Assembly (NCBI RefSeq): GCF_023699475.1
Contig: NZ_JALXFV010000006.1
Span: forward strand, 39,076-103,075
Origin: Halomarina rubra
GTDB lineage: Archaea; Halobacteriota; Halobacteria; Halobacteriales; Haloarculaceae
Length of the DNA: 64,000 nucleotides
Direction of reading: 5' to 3'
Shown here: in pieces, positions 1 through 9,413 of the stretch
Layout of the letters: each line of letters opens with the position of its first letter
Position numbering within the stretch: the stretch's first letter is position 1
Position numbers and translations under genes: made by a program
Notes under the pieces: generated by a model
Databases searched by the model: none
What the model was told of the DNA's origin: nothing
Seen by the model: only the letters and a program-made list of their open reading frames with translations

Positions 1-1419
1 ATTGCCACTCCGGTTATTGTCCGTATCCTTGGTCCGAGACAGTATGGCCAGTATGCCGTCGTCCTTTCTATGGTGGTGGTCACTATGATTGTGACGAATA
101 TGGGGATGTTTGACGGGATTAGAAAGCATATTGGTGAAAAAGCAAATAGTGCTGGGGAAGTATCAAAGATATTTGGACTTTATACTCGTGTGTCCATTTT
201 TCTAATGCTGATTGTTGCGTCTTTGCTTCTGGTGGGCACGTACTTTGGGATTGTCAGACGGATATTTGGACAGGAATTTGAACTTTACTTTTATATATCA
301 TCTATTATGATTTGTGGCAGACAACTATTCCGGCTTGCCAGAGGTGCATTGATCGGCTTAGACCTGACGCAATATTCCGAATCAATTCAAGTTTTTAGGC
401 AAGTTATCTTCCCTATCCTTGCGATTGCATTAACAATCTATTTTGAAGGAGTTGTTGGTGTATTGGTCGCCGATATATTGGCGTATGGCTTATCATCACT
501 ATTAGGGTTATTCATTGTGGCAAGAACAATTCCCTCCCTCAGGACGATTTCGACCCCCGCTTCAACCAATTTGTCCCGAAGAAAGATAATCAAGTTCAAT
601 ACATCGACGGTGGTCCTTGTATCACTTGTCGTATCACTATACCATGCGGATATCCTCTTACTACAATTCTTTAATTACAATAAAAGTATTGGATATTATA
701 AGTCTGCCCTCGTAATTGCTGAATTTCTTTGGTTCGTCCCCGTAGCTATCCAAACTTCTATTCTTCATTCAATTTCCAAATTGTGGGATGAAAACAAAAC
801 CAAAAAAATTACAGAGATTGCCTCAAGAATCACCCGGCACGTTGTGACATTCTCGTTGCTAATGGTAATCGGTATCGCTGTTCTCGCAGAACCATTAATA
901 ACGGTTTACTTCGGACAAGAATTTTCGGCGTCTATTCTCCCTTTATTGATATTACTTCCAGGAGCCTTTGGATATGCCGTAATCCGCCCAATTTACACAA
1001 TCGGTCAATCAACTGGGAATATATCTCAATTGGTGGTCCTTACAGCAATCGCTGCCATCGTAAATGCAGTCTTGAATGTCTTATTGATTCCAAAATATGG
1101 GATCGTTGGAGCAGCATTAGCAACGAGTATTGGTTACGGTTCGATGCTAATTCTTCACATTTATGGCGCGATATGGATTGGGTTTAATCCTGTCGAGCAG
1201 ATCTATCCTGGTAGGATTCTAATGACTGCTGTTTGCTCAGCAACCCCTATATATATGCTCAGCTTGATTCTTCCAGGAATCATTTTCAAGTTGCTAATTG
1301 TTCCTCCAGTCGGTTTCCTGATTTATTCTGGGGTCGCCGTTTTCTTCGGCTTATTGACGGATGAGGAGCTGAAGGCTGTAAAACGAAAGATACAGGACAT
1401 GTTCAAAAGCTTCACGTAA
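1..1419 (+). CDS. Polysaccharide/oligosaccharide flippase (Wzx/AglR-like), 5' end outside window
   Basis: The reading frame is open from base 1, so the gene starts upstream of the window; the first ATG at position 70 is internal. About 473 residues are visible. The first residues (IATPVIVRILGPRQYGQYA) are the usual N-terminal signature of lipid-linked oligosaccharide flippases of the MOP/polysaccharide-transport family. Many hydrophobic segments follow, about a dozen, ending in a short charged C-terminal tail (EELKAVKRKIQDMFKS). It probably moves a lipid-linked glycan across the cell membrane, as AglR is proposed to do in Haloferax. The glycosyltransferases downstream fit that role. The DNA is distinctly A+T-rich compared with the region beyond 8.4 kb. 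Confidence 0.85.
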   Translation: MATPVIVRILGPRQYGQYAVVLSMVVVTMIVTNMGMFDGIRKHIGEKANSAGEVSKIFGLYTRVSIFLMLIVASLLLVGTYFGIVRRIFGQEFELYFYISSIMICGRQLFRLARGALIGLDLTQYSESIQVFRQVIFPILAIALTIYFEGVVGVLVADILAYGLSSLLGLFIVARTIPSLRTISTPASTNLSRRKIIKFNTSTVVLVSLVVSLYHADILLLQFFNYNKSIGYYKSALVIAEFLWFVPVAIQTSILHSISKLWDENKTKKITEIASRITRHVVTFSLLMVIGIAVLAEPLITVYFGQEFSASILPLLILLPGAFGYAVIRPIYTIGQSTGNISQLVVLTAIAAIVNAVLNVLLIPKYGIVGAALATSIGYGSMLILHIYGAIWIGFNPVEQIYPGRILMTAVCSATPIYMLSLILPGIIFKLLIVPPVGFLIYSGVAVFFGLLTDEELKAVKRKIQDMFKSFT

Positions 1420-1612
1420 GGCACTCTGTTTTAGTCACCGTGTCGACTTTCCACGCTCCACGAAAATAGTTGCACTAAATATGTGAAATTAGCCTTGGAC
1501 CGAGTGCTCATACCACTGGAAAACTGAACCGCCCATTCTCGATGGTAGGAAGCGAGAGTTTTCCCTTAGCGATACCGACAACAATAATGTTCCTTTACTT
1601 CTCTAGCGGTTG

Positions 1613-2917
1613 ATGGCTAATTCAGAGGTGCTGATTGTGGCGTTTCATGCTCCACCCGAAAACACATCTTCAGCCCGCCGTATCCGCTGTCTTATCAATA
1701 ATCTACCAAACCAGGGTTGGTCCCCAACTGTGCTCACAACTGAAACTGAAACCCTCCCTAGTGAACACTATGCAGAGTATGTTGTGCAGACCCCGTATCT
1801 TGGGGACATACACGAGATAATTCGTCAGCGATTACCGTTTTTAAGTGATGAGTATACACCAGACGAAAGTCCGCATGCTACAATGCCTGAAGACAGTACT
1901 AACTCAATCGGCACACGACTTCAGAAAAAGGCCATCCATTCGGCTAAATCGCTGGTGCTTGATTCGCTTGCGTATCCCGATTCAAAGCGTCTTTGGAGAA
2001 AGAAAGCCGTTCACTACGGGAGAGAATTGCTTGATAGTGGCGAATTTGACTTGATTTTAAGTACCTCTCCACCGGCAACTAGTCATTTAATCGGAAGACA
2101 GCTCGCTAACGAATTCGAAATTCCTTGGGTTGCTGACTTTCAGGATCTGTGGACACAATACCACTATAACACAAGTAATCCCATCCGAGAGTTCTTCGAA
2201 TCAAGGCTCCAAAAGAGAGTTATCAGTGATGCAGATTACCTGACCGCTGCAACAGCACCATTCGCAGAGCAGCTTGAATCATTTCATGAAATACCTGCAA
2301 TCCCTATTCACCTGGGTCTTGAGAAATTGGAGACAAGTCCTCTTACAGACGACTTCACGATTACGTACTCAGGAGGTCTCTACAATGGGAAACGTGATCC
2401 AAGAAAAATACTCAAGTCTATCGAAATTCTTGAGACCTCTAAAAGTGTGGACCCGGCTAATATAGTGGTTCAGTTCTTTGGTGTTCAAGCACCTTGGCTA
2501 AAATCCCTCGTGAACCGGTATAACCTCGATTCAACAGTTCGTCAGACCGAATGGCTTCCTAAACAAGAAATTTTGAAGAAGCAACGAGAAAGCCAAATCC
2601 TGCTTTCTATTCAGTGGGACCATCCTATGGAATGGATGGTCTGTCCTGGGAAGATATTTGAATACCTCGCTGCTCAACGCCCGATACTCGCATATGGTGG
2701 CCCGACCCACGGCGTCGTAGGATCTATACTGAACGAAACAAAGGCTGGGCAAAAGTTCGACTCCCCTTCAAAAATTGCAGAATATCTTGAGAATAGATAT
2801 CACGAATACGAATCGATGGGTGAGGTGTCATATCATGGTGAGACACAAGCAATTAATTCGTATCGGCACGACAAGATCACGAAAAAGTTTGTAAAGGTGT
2901 TCAATGAAGTGCAGTAA
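1613..2917 (+). CDS. Glycosyltransferase, GT4-like
   Basis: A 434-residue soluble protein. The N-terminus (EVLIVAFHAPPENTSSARR) is the glycine-poor version of the GT-B nucleotide-sugar fold seen in group 1 transferases that act on surface glycans. A mid-protein 'STSPPATSHLIG' segment and 'DFQDLWTQY' resemble the acceptor-domain motifs of this group. The C-terminal half has the donor-domain pattern (ITYSGGLYNGKRDP, then KIFEYLAAQRPILAYGG), where Glu in KIFEYLA is the usual EX7E-like ligand. A TTG lies directly before the ATG; the ATG at 1613 is preferred. The gene stands about 190 bases after the flippase and probably belongs to the same glycan pathway. The sugar donor cannot be told from sequence. 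Confidence 0.8.
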   Translation: MANSEVLIVAFHAPPENTSSARRIRCLINNLPNQGWSPTVLTTETETLPSEHYAEYVVQTPYLGDIHEIIRQRLPFLSDEYTPDESPHATMPEDSTNSIGTRLQKKAIHSAKSLVLDSLAYPDSKRLWRKKAVHYGRELLDSGEFDLILSTSPPATSHLIGRQLANEFEIPWVADFQDLWTQYHYNTSNPIREFFESRLQKRVISDADYLTAATAPFAEQLESFHEIPAIPIHLGLEKLETSPLTDDFTITYSGGLYNGKRDPRKILKSIEILETSKSVDPANIVVQFFGVQAPWLKSLVNRYNLDSTVRQTEWLPKQEILKKQRESQILLSIQWDHPMEWMVCPGKIFEYLAAQRPILAYGGPTHGVVGSILNETKAGQKFDSPSKIAEYLENRYHEYESMGEVSYHGETQAINSYRHDKITKKFVKVFNEVQ

Positions 2918-2983
2918 CTAGTAATAGATAAATTTAGCATCCAATTGGATAGCATGTTAGTAGCGGATTTAACCTTGGCGATT

Positions 2984-4099
2984 TCAACTGATAATTTTTC
3001 GAATGGCCTGTACGAATTCATTGGATATAGAATGAATTGAATTGTCCTCTGCCACTTTGTTTCTGGCCTGTTTTGATAGCCGATTCCTTAGCTCTACATC
3101 TTGTTCAATCTGACGGAGATATTGGTGAATATTGTCCAATCTGTTCTCTTTGACTAGCATACCACTCTCTCCATGCTCTATTTGTTCTACCATTCCGAAC
3201 TTTTCCACTGAAATTATTGGGAGCCCAAAGTATTGTGCTTCAATTATCACATTCGGATATGCATCTCGATACGACACGTATACAAAAACATCTGACTTTG
3301 AATAATAGTGGGCTACGTCATCCACATTTCCTACAATGTTAATGCGGGACCTGACGTCTCCATCGAGATCGCCGACATCTCTCATGAGGTTGTCCACATA
3401 CCTTCCACCACCAACCACAGTATACGTTGCATCTTGGTTATCATGCAGATATTTCGATATTTCATTCAAGCCATCTCGAACCCCTCGATATTTCCCCTCG
3501 TAATCTAAGTTGGTAACTGTTAGAATTTCTGATGAATACTCATCCTCATCTACACCACTATCACTGATTGATATGTGTTCTGAATTTTCATCAAGTGGGA
3601 TATGAACTACCCCTACCTTAGAGGCGTCAAATTTTGTGTAATGTATAGCAGTAGGAATTAGTGATTTCGAAACGACAATTAGTCCTGTTGCCCTTCGCTC
3701 AGCGAGCCTTTCCAATAAAAATACAAATACAGTGGATAATGCTTGCTGGTACTCAAGATTGGATGCATGTGCTCTGAATCTCTCTTTTCTGGTTTCCCAC
3801 CTATTTCCGGCAATTCGAACTATAAGGGGGGTATCTTGTACAACTGAGACGATCAGGCAAATGAATGTCACCAGTCCCCCGTTTATTGCAACGATGGCTC
3901 CCGGAGACTCACTACGAGTATACCTAAACAGGGATATCAATAAGCAGATGTAACCACGTAATCTCCCGACCTTATCATTGATTTTTATGTAGTTCGCTTG
4001 TCCATTTAGTCGATCGAGTGGCCCGGTCACTTCTCGAAAACGCCGAGATGTGACAACGACAAACGTCTGTTGCTGGTCATCTTCTGCTCCCATCTTCAT
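2984..4099 (-). CDS. Glycosyltransferase family 4
   Basis: A 371-residue GT-B enzyme on the opposite strand to its neighbours. The donor domain carries 'SDVFVYVSYRDAYPNVI' followed by 'IEAQYFGLPIISVEKFG', the classical EX7E region of GT4. The frame is open to an ATG at 4264, but that would leave a single base between it and the divergent sulfatase gene and would add 55 residues with no family features. The start at 4099 (MKMGAEDDQQQTFVVVTS) places the first beta strand (TFVVVTS) at the normal distance and leaves a promoter-sized gap. One residue pattern before the donor domain (INGGLVTFICLIVSV) is hydrophobic, suggesting peripheral membrane attachment. Confidence 0.8.
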   Translation of the reverse strand: MKMGAEDDQQQTFVVVTSRRFREVTGPLDRLNGQANYIKINDKVGRLRGYICLLISLFRYTRSESPGAIVAINGGLVTFICLIVSVVQDTPLIVRIAGNRWETRKERFRAHASNLEYQQALSTVFVFLLERLAERRATGLIVVSKSLIPTAIHYTKFDASKVGVVHIPLDENSEHISISDSGVDEDEYSSEILTVTNLDYEGKYRGVRDGLNEISKYLHDNQDATYTVVGGGRYVDNLMRDVGDLDGDVRSRINIVGNVDDVAHYYSKSDVFVYVSYRDAYPNVIIEAQYFGLPIISVEKFGMVEQIEHGESGMLVKENRLDNIHQYLRQIEQDVELRNRLSKQARNKVAEDNSIHSISNEFVQAIRKIIS

Positions 4100-4265
4100 G
4101 ATATCTAGGGATTCATCAATCACTCTTACTAAATCTATGCGTTTGTGTATCTGAAAACGGACTTCAACTCTCTGTGTTTTTAAGGTAATTTGTCTGAGGA
4201 GGATGCACCTGACACCTTCGTCCCCAAACAGCACATCTAAGTTGCACTGCGCTATTTTTCCCATA
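4100..4265. promoter_or_regulatory. Divergent promoter region between glycosyltransferase and sulfatase-fold genes
   Basis: This gap of about 165 bases separates two divergently read genes once their starts are set at 4099 and 4266. It is open in both directions, which makes overlong starts look possible, but neither extension shows family homology. No clear TATA box could be fixed by eye. Confidence 0.35.
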
Positions 4266-5699
4266 ATGAATATACTTGTATACGTGATGGATGCACTTCG
4301 GGTAGACCACGTCTCCTCTTATGGGTATGAGAGAACTACTACCCCGCGGATTGATAAACTCGCACAAAACGGCATCCGCTACACGAGGTGTTTTAGTCCA
4401 TCAACTTGGACAAAGCCAGTTGGTGCATCACTCCTAACTGGCGCATACCCACCTACACATGGCGTCCGATCTCGTGAAGATCTCTTCAACACAGATATCA
4501 CTCGACTACCTGAGTTGCTATCTCAGGAAGGATACTCAACAGTTGGTGTCTCCACAATGGGGAACGTTTCAGCGAGCCTCGGCTACGACCGTGGATTTGA
4601 TGAGTACTTCGACTTGTATAAAGACCCAGACATAATAGAGCGTCGTGCGACATCCTCCGCGGCAAATGAAGAACTTGACCGTGAGGGTGTCAACCGAGTT
4701 GCGCTACCCCGTGCTGAAGATATTAATCCACCACTGCTAAAATGGATTGACGAGAACAGTTCAGACGACTTCTTCGCATTCTGTTGGTCTATTGAGCCAC
4801 ATATCCCATACGATCCACCAAGGAGCCATCGCGAATTCGTCAACCCTGATTACGATGGGGAAGTAGACGGAAGCAGGGAATCGCTCCCCGATGTGTCGAA
4901 CGACGAAGATATGCGTCAGTTGATTGGCCTCTATGACAGTGAAATCAAATATAATGATGAACAACTCGGGCTACTGCTTGATGGTCTCCGAGACCGTGAT
5001 GTCTTGGATGACACCCTCGTTGTTGTGTTGGGTGATCATGGAGATGCGTTCAATGAGCACGGTCGTCTCACTCACGGGCATCTCGCATATGACGAGTTAG
5101 CACACGTTCCGCTCGTGATTAGACCACCGAATGGTAACGAAAATAGCAATTCAGACGTTGAGGAGATGACTTCACTTGTTGATCTCTGTCCGACGATTCT
5201 CGAAGCAACTGATGTAGAGAATGTTCCGAAGTCCTCTCAAGGCAGGCCACTGCCTCCTTTTGGACCAACTGGGAGCTCTTCACCGGTGTTTTCGGAGACC
5301 CGCTCACGTGACATATATCCCTCATTCTACGCTATCAGGACGGACGAGTGGAAATATATGGAGGTGGATGCACCAGAACGGAGTATTGATACACTGTTGG
5401 AGACTGCCCGGCAAGTGTATCAGCGTGGCCTGATTCCTGAAATCATCAGAAATCCGCTGTATTACCTCAATCGATACCGGCACAGCGAGAGCCGGTTTCT
5501 GTATAACGTTCGAACTGATCCAGAAGAGTCCAACAATTTAGTACAGACACGGTCTGAAAAGGTGGCAGAGCTACGGGAATCATTGTACGAATGGTTGAAT
5601 CAGTCTGAGCAACTGTACGAATCTTTGGGTAATAGTGGAAGGACAGATATTGATGCAGAGACTGCCGAACAATTGCGTCAACTAGGATATGTCGACTGA
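4266..5699 (+). CDS. Sulfatase-fold (alkaline phosphatase superfamily) enzyme
   Basis: A 477-residue protein. The start is set at ATG 4266 because residues from there (MNILVYVMDALRVDHVSSYG) are the standard first strand and metal-binding Asp of the family; the 21 codons upstream look non-coding. The second metal site is visible as 'VVVLGDHGDAFNEHG' and 'HGHLAYDELAHVPL'. The nucleophile region reads STWTKPVGASLLTG: there is no CxPxR box, so formylglycine chemistry is not expected and a Thr/Ser nucleophile as in LtaS-type phosphotransferases is possible. The C-terminus ends in 'AEQLRQLGYVD', typical of archaeal members. Likely role: adding or removing sulfate or phosphate groups on the surface glycan made by the neighbouring transferases. 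Its stop overlaps the next start by 11 bases. Confidence 0.85.
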   Translation: MNILVYVMDALRVDHVSSYGYERTTTPRIDKLAQNGIRYTRCFSPSTWTKPVGASLLTGAYPPTHGVRSREDLFNTDITRLPELLSQEGYSTVGVSTMGNVSASLGYDRGFDEYFDLYKDPDIIERRATSSAANEELDREGVNRVALPRAEDINPPLLKWIDENSSDDFFAFCWSIEPHIPYDPPRSHREFVNPDYDGEVDGSRESLPDVSNDEDMRQLIGLYDSEIKYNDEQLGLLLDGLRDRDVLDDTLVVVLGDHGDAFNEHGRLTHGHLAYDELAHVPLVIRPPNGNENSNSDVEEMTSLVDLCPTILEATDVENVPKSSQGRPLPPFGPTGSSSPVFSETRSRDIYPSFYAIRTDEWKYMEVDAPERSIDTLLETARQVYQRGLIPEIIRNPLYYLNRYRHSESRFLYNVRTDPEESNNLVQTRSEKVAELRESLYEWLNQSEQLYESLGNSGRTDIDAETAEQLRQLGYVD

Positions 5700-6939
5700 C
5701 GGAGCCACCGACCAAGATAGGTGTAGACTGGAAAAAGAGTTGACTGTACTCAACATCGTAATCGCCACGCCGAAGGCGCGTGGTGGTGCTGTGAGGGCGG
5801 GGCTCCAACTTGGAGATTACCTTTCAGAGTTTGTCAACGTGGATACGGTGAAAATGCGCGGTGACTATGATGAATCTTTGCTTAACGAGTTGAAGCTTGC
5901 AAATTCAATTCACTCTCTTTCAAGTCTCACCGCTCTACGGGACTCCCTTAGCATGGTAATGTCTGACTCAAAAAACTATTCAAATACGCTCATCGGAACC
6001 AAGCTTACACCACCCAGACCAATTGACCAATATGACATTGCACATATCCACAATCCAGTTCCATTAGCAGGAATGGTGAGTGTGGCTCTCACCTGCCGGC
6101 TAAACAATCTTCCATACTGCGTTACCACTCACGGAATTAGCAAGATTCCAGAGCTTCCAGAGAGCATGGGAATGTCGAAACCGGTCGAGAAGCTATTTCA
6201 TTTACTCTTCGAACGACCGTACTTCTGGGTTTTGCGTGAAGCCGCCCACTTGTTTTCCCTGTCTTCTGGCGACGTGCAGCGGCTCAACACACACCTTCCC
6301 AATCAATCCATATCCGTTGTCCCAAATGGCGTCCGGCTGAACCCACCTGATATTGAATCAGAATCAATTGTTTTTGACGAAACCGGCCTCCAGTTGGATA
6401 AACCGACTTTATTATTTGTTGGGAAATTAATGGAGAGCAAGGGAGTTGATGATTTACTCACCGCGTATGACAATCTTAATTTTGACTGTTCTATTTTAAT
6501 TGTTGGCCCTGTGGAAAACAAGAAATACGAGAATGTAGCAGGGGATGATTCTGACATCCACCATCTCGGATATATCAACCAGGACCTGTTGGATGCTCTA
6601 TATCGGGCTTCAGATATCTTTGTGTTCCCAACCAGATCAGACGTTTTCCCGCTAGTCAACTTGGAGGCAATGGCTGCAGGAACCCCTGTGATATCAACCT
6701 CAGTCGGTGGAATCCCCGAACAGATCACCGATCAGACTGGAATCTTAGTTTCACCAGGTGACCCTGAAAACCTCGCAACAGCTATCGAGACACTATTGAA
6801 CGATGATCAGTGCCGTAACATGATGGCAAAACAATCGTATCTCCGAGCGGCGAATGAGTTCTCGTGGCGAAGTGTCGCGGAACAAACTGCTGAAAAGTAC
6901 ATCGAAATTATTCAACAGACAGAAATGGTCGGTCGTTAA
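5689..6939 (+). CDS. Glycosyltransferase family 4
   Basis: A 416-residue GT-B protein. 'ATPKARGGAVRAGLQLGDYL' is the N-terminal glycine-rich loop. The acceptor-side motif 'YDIAHIHNPVPLAGMVSVA' is followed by 'PYCVTTHGISKIPE'. The donor domain has 'LLFVGKLMESKGVDDLLTAY', 'SDIFVFPTRSDVFPLVNLEA' and 'MAAGTPVISTSVGGIPEQI', a complete GT4 signature. The start overlaps the end of the sulfatase-fold gene by 11 bases, so the two are probably translated together; another sulfatase-fold gene follows 10 bases later. Alternating transferase and sulfatase-fold genes suggest that sugars are added and then decorated. Confidence 0.88.
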   Translation: MSTDGATDQDRCRLEKELTVLNIVIATPKARGGAVRAGLQLGDYLSEFVNVDTVKMRGDYDESLLNELKLANSIHSLSSLTALRDSLSMVMSDSKNYSNTLIGTKLTPPRPIDQYDIAHIHNPVPLAGMVSVALTCRLNNLPYCVTTHGISKIPELPESMGMSKPVEKLFHLLFERPYFWVLREAAHLFSLSSGDVQRLNTHLPNQSISVVPNGVRLNPPDIESESIVFDETGLQLDKPTLLFVGKLMESKGVDDLLTAYDNLNFDCSILIVGPVENKKYENVAGDDSDIHHLGYINQDLLDALYRASDIFVFPTRSDVFPLVNLEAMAAGTPVISTSVGGIPEQITDQTGILVSPGDPENLATAIETLLNDDQCRNMMAKQSYLRAANEFSWRSVAEQTAEKYIEIIQQTEMVGR

Positions 6940-6949
6940 GTAAGTAAAC

Positions 6950-8311
6950 ATGCCAAAGAACGTTCTCCTCATTACGATTGACTCGTATCGAGCCGACCAT
7001 TTTCGCCCGCTTACTTCATTAACGCACTCAATAGAATATCCTCCGGAATCACCTACTCTTGAGTCTGTTTATGAGGAGGGGACCAGCTTCACCGATGCCT
7101 ATACTACTGGTCCAGGTACGTCTCCCTCATTCCCGGCGTTACTTACAGGCACTCTCCCGCTGTCATACGGAGGATTGGGTCCTTTGAAGCCAGACCGCCC
7201 TCGGCTAAGCAAAGAACTTGGCAAATTTGGGCTAGAGACCGCCGGTTTCCAGTGCAACCCATTTCTCTCTCGGCATTTTGATTATGATCAAGGATACGAT
7301 GAATTCACTGATTATCAAAACCCCCTGATGGGGGTTGCGACCCGAATTTTCCCCCGTGGAATTGAGATTAGTAACCCGAAGCTCAACAAGGTTGATGATG
7401 TCCTCCACATCACTGCCGCAATCAAAAAATCGTACCAACTGATTAAGGGGAAACCACGTCCCTATGTAAGCGCCGAGGTCATTACCGATGATACGGTTGA
7501 GTGGCTTTCAGGGACTGACCAGCCGTTTTTCTGCTGGACCCACTACATGGATGTGCACCACCCGTGCTATCCGCCTGAACAGTACCGGAAACGATACGAC
7601 GTCGAGGACGTTACTCAATCCCAGGTTTCAGAGTGGTACTCTTCGCTCCTTCGAGAGCCAGAAGCACTCACCAAATCGGAGATTGAGTCCTTAAAACAAT
7701 TGTATAGTGCTGCTATCGAGTATACTGATGGCCAAATTGGGCGTATCATCGACCTCCTCAAAAACGAGGATAGATACGAAGATACACTAGTCATCATCAC
7801 TTCGGACCATGGAGAGTTGTTCGGCGAACATGGACAGTACGGGAAACCAGAACGAATGTACGATGAATTGCTTCATGTCCCACTTATTGTCGCGAACGGC
7901 CCCGATTATCTCGAGAATGATGCCAATGACCTCGTGAGTCTCTTGGATATACCCCCAATGATTCACGATGTTCTGGGCTTCGACATTCCTGAAGAGTATG
8001 AAGGCCGACGTCCAAAAATTGACGAACCTCGTGAGTACATACTTGCGGAACACGAGGTTGATGGCGAAGTGATTGTAGGGGCACGCTCTCGTAACTGGCT
8101 CTACGAAGGCGATGAAATTCACGACGAGCATCGTCTGTTTGACTTGCGGGACGGCGACTTTGAGCAGGTACCCGTCTCCGAACACCCCGATCTTCTGGAA
8201 AAGAAGGTCGTACTCAACCGCCTACGTGAACTTGATGTTGATACGAGACGGCTTGAAGACGAGGTTGAGGGCGATGTTCAATCGCGGCTAGAAGATTTGG
8301 GATATCTATGA
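6950..8311 (+). CDS. Sulfatase-fold (alkaline phosphatase superfamily) enzyme
   Basis: A 453-residue protein and the second family member in this locus. The first metal site is 'NVLLITIDSYRADHFRP'; the later one is 'LVIITSDHGELFGEHGQYGK', with 'YDELLHVPLIV' after it. The nucleophile region reads TTGPGTSPSFPALLTG, again without a CxPxR formylglycine box, so Thr or Ser would have to serve as nucleophile. The central part holds 'CWTHYMDVHHPCYPP', the usual substrate-side loop. The protein is soluble with no signal peptide, so it presumably acts on a lipid-linked or nucleotide-linked precursor in the cytoplasm. It ends in 'VQSRLEDLGYL', as its neighbour does. It is the last gene of the low-GC part of the cluster. 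Confidence 0.85.
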   Translation: MPKNVLLITIDSYRADHFRPLTSLTHSIEYPPESPTLESVYEEGTSFTDAYTTGPGTSPSFPALLTGTLPLSYGGLGPLKPDRPRLSKELGKFGLETAGFQCNPFLSRHFDYDQGYDEFTDYQNPLMGVATRIFPRGIEISNPKLNKVDDVLHITAAIKKSYQLIKGKPRPYVSAEVITDDTVEWLSGTDQPFFCWTHYMDVHHPCYPPEQYRKRYDVEDVTQSQVSEWYSSLLREPEALTKSEIESLKQLYSAAIEYTDGQIGRIIDLLKNEDRYEDTLVIITSDHGELFGEHGQYGKPERMYDELLHVPLIVANGPDYLENDANDLVSLLDIPPMIHDVLGFDIPEEYEGRRPKIDEPREYILAEHEVDGEVIVGARSRNWLYEGDEIHDEHRLFDLRDGDFEQVPVSEHPDLLEKKVVLNRLRELDVDTRRLEDEVEGDVQSRLEDLGYL

Positions 8312-8396
8312 TATCTGCAATGGTAATGTAGGATAGGTTGCTATTGGCGATGAAGAGAAACACTATTACGCTGGTATCGCTGTATCTGGAATCAAG

Positions 8397-9413
8397 ATGG
8401 ACATAGAGTGGGTAGATTCATCCGTCCTTGTAACTGGTGGCGCGGGCTTTATTGGATCGTTTCTGACTGAAGAACTGCTTAAGCGCGGAGCCAGCGTGCG
8501 CGTAGCAGACAATTTGGCACGAGGCGACATCGACAAAATCGACCACCTTTTGGACGATATCGAATTCGTACCAGTCGACCTGACGACACATAAGGGGTGC
8601 ATCGAAGCGACCGAGGACATTGACTATGTCTTCCACCTTGCTGCCAGCGTCGGAGGCATCCACTATATCCAGCGCGAGAATGTTGATGGTCTCACACCGA
8701 GCGTGCTGATGAATCAGCACATGCTGGAAGCTGCCCGCGTTAACGGCGTTGAGCGCTTCATGTTCGCTTCGAGTGCCTGTATCTACCGCCAGAAACACGA
8801 CGACCTCAATCTCTTCAGCGAAGATCAGGCTATCCCCGCAGACCCCCACAGCACCTACGGCTGGGCGAAGGTTCTCGGCGAAGTAGCCTGTGAGGCCTAC
8901 CAGACCGACACGGGCCTGAAGACTAGCAGTGTACGTATCTTCAACGCTTTTGGTCCACGCGAGAGTCTCGACCCGAAGAGCAGTCACGTCATTCCATCGC
9001 TGTGCCGCAAGGTCATCGAGGAACCAGACGGCGGGTCGATTGAACTGTTCGGAGATGGCACCCAGCAGCGGGGGTTCATCTACGTTACCGATCTCGTCAA
9101 TGGAATGATTGAGACAATCAAACAGAAAGGCGATGGCAAGCCAATCAACCTCGGGAACTCGAAAGAGGTCGTCTCGATGAACGAGCTTGCAGAGAAAATC
9201 ATCGCCATTAGTGGCAAGGACCTGAGCATCGACCACGACCTCTCGAAGCCCACTGGGACGGACAAATACGCCTGCGACATGACAAAGATGAAAGCCGAAC
9301 TTGATTGGGAGCCAAGCGTCGCATTCAACGAGGGCCTTCGTCGTGTCTATGAGTGGGCCGAGGAGGAACTAGAAGAAAAGAAACAAGTCGCCGCAACCGA
9401 CGGTGGTGAATGA
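8397..9413 (+). CDS. NAD-dependent epimerase/dehydratase (extended SDR)
   Basis: A 338-residue extended SDR protein. The Rossmann motif is 'VLVTGGAGFIGSFLTEEL'; catalytic residues lie in 'FASSACIY' and 'YGWAKVLGE' (YxxxK). The SSAC form in place of SSxxVYG, and the loop 'ASVGGIHYIQ', resemble GDP-mannose 3,5-epimerase-type enzymes, but the substrate is not proved. The start codon overlap with the next gene (TGATG, four bases) shows a tightly coupled pair of paralogous SDRs. Base composition switches here to the GC-rich level of the rest of the window. Probable role: making a nucleotide sugar for the adjacent glycosyltransferases. Confidence 0.88.
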   Translation: MDIEWVDSSVLVTGGAGFIGSFLTEELLKRGASVRVADNLARGDIDKIDHLLDDIEFVPVDLTTHKGCIEATEDIDYVFHLAASVGGIHYIQRENVDGLTPSVLMNQHMLEAARVNGVERFMFASSACIYRQKHDDLNLFSEDQAIPADPHSTYGWAKVLGEVACEAYQTDTGLKTSSVRIFNAFGPRESLDPKSSHVIPSLCRKVIEEPDGGSIELFGDGTQQRGFIYVTDLVNGMIETIKQKGDGKPINLGNSKEVVSMNELAEKIIAISGKDLSIDHDLSKPTGTDKYACDMTKMKAELDWEPSVAFNEGLRRVYEWAEEELEEKKQVAATDGGE

